15,099 nt of DNA, taken from positions 1 through 15,099 of the forward strand of contig CALEJX010000070.1 of the NCBI GenBank assembly GCA_937898375.1, given 5' to 3'. Every line of letters begins with the position of its first letter. The first letter of the stretch is position 1. The stretch comes from an uncultured Ruminococcus sp. Its GTDB lineage: Bacteria; Bacillota; Clostridia; Oscillospirales; Ruminococcaceae. The position numbers and the translations under genes were made by a program. The notes under the pieces are model-generated. The model was not told the DNA's origin, did no database searches, and was given only the letters and a program-made list of their open reading frames with translations. This document shows, in pieces, positions 12,255 through 15,099 of this stretch.

Positions 12255-15099
12255 ATGGATATCTGCGAAACATACTCAAACAGAAAGCTTTTTTGCAACG
12301 ATTGGGAATTTTACAAGGCGGCTTTCGGCTCTGACTACTCAGAGGACTTTGCTTTCAAGCCTGTGGACGTTCCTCACGATTGGCTTATTTATGATACTAA
12401 TGACCTGTATGAAACTTCTACAGGCTGGTACAGAAAGACTTTTTCCTACAAAAAGAAAGAGGGCATACGCACTTTTATCCGTTTTGACGGAGTTTACATG
12501 GACAGCAAGGTGTATGTAAATGGCGCTTTGGCTGGAGAGTGGAAATACGGCTACTCGGCGTTTATGTTCGATATCACTGACCTTGTTAAGGACGGTGAGA
12601 ACGTTGTTACTGTTCGTGTGGATCATCACTCTCCAAACTCCAGGTGGTATTCGGGAGCGGGCATTTTCAGAAAGGTTTGGCTTTGTGAAAGCCCTGAGAT
12701 ACGCTTCGGTAATGACGGCATTTACATCAAGGCGGCAAAAGACGAGGACGGCTGGCTTGTAACTGTCAACGCTGAAATGCTTCGTCCTGTGGGTACTCCT
12801 CTTGGTGGAATACGTATAAAAAATACTATTCTCGACAAGGACGGCAAAGAAGTTGCAAGCTATGAGTCCGACGCTTGTGCGGCGGATATTTCCTGCATAC
12901 CTGAGGCTGTCAGGGTAGAGGGCGTGAGCTATTCTCTCACCGCTCAGACCATGACAGTGAAAGACCCTGAGCTTTGGGATATAACATCCCCTATGCTCTA
13001 CACCATGGTGTCGGAAATTCTTGTGGACGGCGGCTGTGTACAGCGTGTTAGTCAAAAATTCGGCTTCAGGACTATAAAATTCAAGTGCGACAGCGGTTTT
13101 TATCTCAATGGCAGACACGTTAAGCTTCACGGCTCATGCGAACATCATGACAACGGCTGTCTTGGCGCAGTTTCTAACCCTGCGGCTATAAGGAGAAGAT
13201 TTAAAAAGCTCCGCAAAATGGGCATTAACGCTATCAGGACTTCCCACAATATGCCTGCGGAGGAGTTTATGGATATCGCCGACGAGACAGGTATGCTCAT
13301 TCTCTCTGAGGGCTTTGATATGTGGGAGAGGTCAAAGACGGACTATGACTATGCAAGATTTTTTGACGAGTGGGTAGAGAAGGACGTTGCATCATGGGTG
13401 CGCCGTGACAGAAACCGCCCTTCTATCATAGGCTGGAGCGTGGGAAATGAGATATTTGACACACACGCTGACGAGAGAGGTCAGGAGGTAACGGCTTGGC
13501 TCAAAAGGCTTGTTAAGCTCCATGACCCTGAGGGCAACGGCTATGTGACTTTCGGCTCTAACTATATGCAGTGGGAGAATGGTCAGAAATGCGCCGATAT
13601 CCTCAAGCTTGCAGGCTATAACTACGGCGAAAGACTTTATGACGAACACCACGCCGCTCACCCTGATTGGGTAATATACGGAAGCGAAACGGCTTCTGTT
13701 GTTCAGAGCCGTGGAATTTATCATTTCCCTCTGTCTGAAACGTTGCTTACTGATGATGACGAGCAGTGTTCGTCTTTGGGCAACAGCTGCACAGGCTGGG
13801 GTGCAAAGAATACGGAGGCTTGCATTATCCCTGACCGTGACGCTGGATACTGTGCAGGTCAGTTCATTTGGACAGGCTTTGACTACATTGGCGAGCCTAC
13901 TCCGTACAGCACGAAAAATTCCTACTTTGGTCAGTTCGACACAGCAGGCTTTGCAAAAGACAGCGCATATGTTTTCCGTGCGGAATGGACGGACTATAAG
14001 GCTGACCCGTTCGTGCATATTTTCCCATACTGGGATTTCAGCGACGGACTTCCTTGTGACGTGAGAGTTTGCTCAAATGCTCCGAAAGTTGAGCTTTTCA
14101 AGGACGGCGTTTCAATGGGTGCGTTTGACATCGACCACAAGCACGGCAAGGAGCTTATGGCGAATTATATCATACCATATGAAAAGGGCGAGCTTAAAGC
14201 CGTTGCATATGACGAGAACGGAAATGTTATCGCAGAGGATATACAGCGTTCATTCGGGGACGCTGTTAGAATAGAAGCTGTTGCTGACAAGAGGGAGATA
14301 CTTGCAGACGGCAGTGACCTTGTTTATATTGAGATATCCGCATTTGACAAAGACGGCACTTTCTGCGCAAATGCAAACAATCGTGTGAACGTTAGAGTTG
14401 AGGGTGCGGCAAGGCTTATGGGTCTTGACAACGGCGACAGCACAGACTATGACCAGTACAAAGGCACGTCACGCAGGCTTTTCTCAGGAAAAATGCTTGC
14501 TGTTATCGGCTCAATTGACAAGACAGGTGAGATAAAGGTAACTCTTACATCAAAGGGTCTGCCTGACTGTGTTGTTACGCTTAATGCTGTTAAGGCAGAA
14601 TATGACAGCGGCACATCATCACTTGAAAATGTGACATTTGCTCCTACTGAGTGCGGAAGAACAGACGAGATACCTGTTAGAAAGATAGAGCTTTATGCTG
14701 ATACGCTCACTCTTGACAGTGAAAACCCTGAGATAATGGTGAAATACAAGGCTCTCCCTGAAAATTCAGACTACGCTGAGAATATGGAGTTCAGGGTAAC
14801 AAACGAAAAGGGCATAACATCTAATCTCGCAGAGTGCGAGGTAACTGCGGACGGCGTAAAGGTGAAAGCAAAGGGCGACGGAAGTTTCTGGCTTCGTGCA
14901 ATGTGCAAAAACGGCACTGAACGCTATCATGTTATTTCCATGCTTAAATTCACCGCAGAGGGCCTTGGAAGCGCACTCACCGACCCTTATCAGTTCGTTA
15001 TCGGCGGACTTTTCACAAGGGCAAGCGACAACATTTCAAGCGGCATGAAAAAGGGCGTATGCTTTGCAACGGGCAAGGTAACATCATGGGCGGCATATG
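12255..15099 (+). CDS. Second GH2 glycosidase, beta-galactosidase-like with DUF4982-type region (3' end outside window)
   Basis: The frame is open from the ATG at 12255 to the window's end, 948 codons without a stop, so the protein is at least 948 residues and truncated only by the window edge. AAGGAG lies 6 bases before the start. It has an N-terminal sugar-binding domain (VPHDWLIYD, FDGVYMDSKVYVNG, WYSGAGIFRKVW), an Ig-like domain, and a TIM barrel (about 275-560). The acid/base Glu is 399 in GWSVGNEIF and the nucleophile Glu is 478 in YGSETASVV. Next come QFIWTGFDYIGEPTPY and YFGQFDTAGFAKD, then a DUF4982-like segment (VRVCSNAPKVELFKDGVSMG, about 604-623) and further beta domains. This architecture is found in GH2 beta-galactosidases and related glycosidases, and differs from LacZ. 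No signal peptide is seen. The exact substrate is uncertain. Confidence 0.93.
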   Translation, partial: MDICETYSNRKLFCNDWEFYKAAFGSDYSEDFAFKPVDVPHDWLIYDTNDLYETSTGWYRKTFSYKKKEGIRTFIRFDGVYMDSKVYVNGALAGEWKYGYSAFMFDITDLVKDGENVVTVRVDHHSPNSRWYSGAGIFRKVWLCESPEIRFGNDGIYIKAAKDEDGWLVTVNAEMLRPVGTPLGGIRIKNTILDKDGKEVASYESDACAADISCIPEAVRVEGVSYSLTAQTMTVKDPELWDITSPMLYTMVSEILVDGGCVQRVSQKFGFRTIKFKCDSGFYLNGRHVKLHGSCEHHDNGCLGAVSNPAAIRRRFKKLRKMGINAIRTSHNMPAEEFMDIADETGMLILSEGFDMWERSKTDYDYARFFDEWVEKDVASWVRRDRNRPSIIGWSVGNEIFDTHADERGQEVTAWLKRLVKLHDPEGNGYVTFGSNYMQWENGQKCADILKLAGYNYGERLYDEHHAAHPDWVIYGSETASVVQSRGIYHFPLSETLLTDDDEQCSSLGNSCTGWGAKNTEACIIPDRDAGYCAGQFIWTGFDYIGEPTPYSTKNSYFGQFDTAGFAKDSAYVFRAEWTDYKADPFVHIFPYWDFSDGLPCDVRVCSNAPKVELFKDGVSMGAFDIDHKHGKELMANYIIPYEKGELKAVAYDENGNVIAEDIQRSFGDAVRIEAVADKREILADGSDLVYIEISAFDKDGTFCANANNRVNVRVEGAARLMGLDNGDSTDYDQYKGTSRRLFSGKMLAVIGSIDKTGEIKVTLTSKGLPDCVVTLNAVKAEYDSGTSSLENVTFAPTECGRTDEIPVRKIELYADTLTLDSENPEIMVKYKALPENSDYAENMEFRVTNEKGITSNLAECEVTADGVKVKAKGDGSFWLRAMCKNGTERYHVISMLKFTAEGLGSALTDPYQFVIGGLFTRASDNISSGMKKGVCFATGKVTSWAAY

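Noticed and set aside
12339..14018. Long - strand frames (263 and 208 residues) and short + frames inside the second GH2 gene
   Set aside because: The + strand frame from 12255 is open to the end and carries both GH2 catalytic motifs, so these are shadows.
12255..15099. Possible frameshift or premature stop in the second GH2 gene
   Set aside because: Reading codon by codon from 12255 gives no stop to 15099 and both catalytic Glu motifs stay in frame; the gene is cut only by the window edge.

Overview
This window looks like chromosomal DNA of a low-to-mid GC Gram-positive anaerobe of the class Clostridia, most likely a Ruminococcus-type member of the Oscillospiraceae. The grounds are the gene order (murG, murA, ftsQ/divIB, ftsZ, then a DivIVA-type protein), a SigH (Spo0H)-like sigma factor, a small zinc-ribbon protein of the kind common in clostridia, and strong AGGAGG-type ribosome binding sites. 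The genus is inferred from family resemblance; no search was run. I see no phage, transposon, CRISPR array or rRNA.

Bases 1-5266 hold the end of a division and cell wall (dcw) cluster, all on the + strand. It contains the C-terminal half of murG, an unrecognised single-pass membrane protein, murA, ftsQ/divIB with a long acidic tail, and ftsZ. MurG and MurA act in peptidoglycan precursor synthesis, FtsQ/DivIB in the divisome, and FtsZ forms the division ring. ftsZ has its own AT-rich leader with a promoter and a hairpin, and it ends at an intrinsic terminator. No ftsA is present. Bases 5267-7153 hold a DivIVA-like coiled-coil protein, read from two good candidate promoters, followed 9 bases later by an orphan beta subunit of a class I fumarase/tartrate dehydratase and a strong terminator.

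Bases 7154-8309 hold a SigH-like sigma factor with a TTG start, a degenerate tRNA-like element, and a 92-residue zinc-ribbon protein ending at a terminator. Bases 8318-15099 are a sugar-use locus. An AraC-family regulator on the - strand is divergent from two tandem family GH2 glycosidases on the + strand. The first is a complete LacZ-type beta-galactosidase. The second is a different GH2 subtype with a DUF4982-like region, and it runs off the window's 3' end. The 68-base gap holds two back-to-back promoters whose -35 boxes form one short palindrome, so the regulator and the enzymes are probably controlled together. Neither enzyme has an export signal, so both should act on imported oligosaccharides; no transporter is in the window.

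The items most worth a second look are: the unknown membrane protein inside the cell wall cluster, a FtsZ that departs from the canonical sequence around helix H7, the 11-residue-periodic rod of the DivIVA-like protein, the tRNA-like element, and the divergent promoter.
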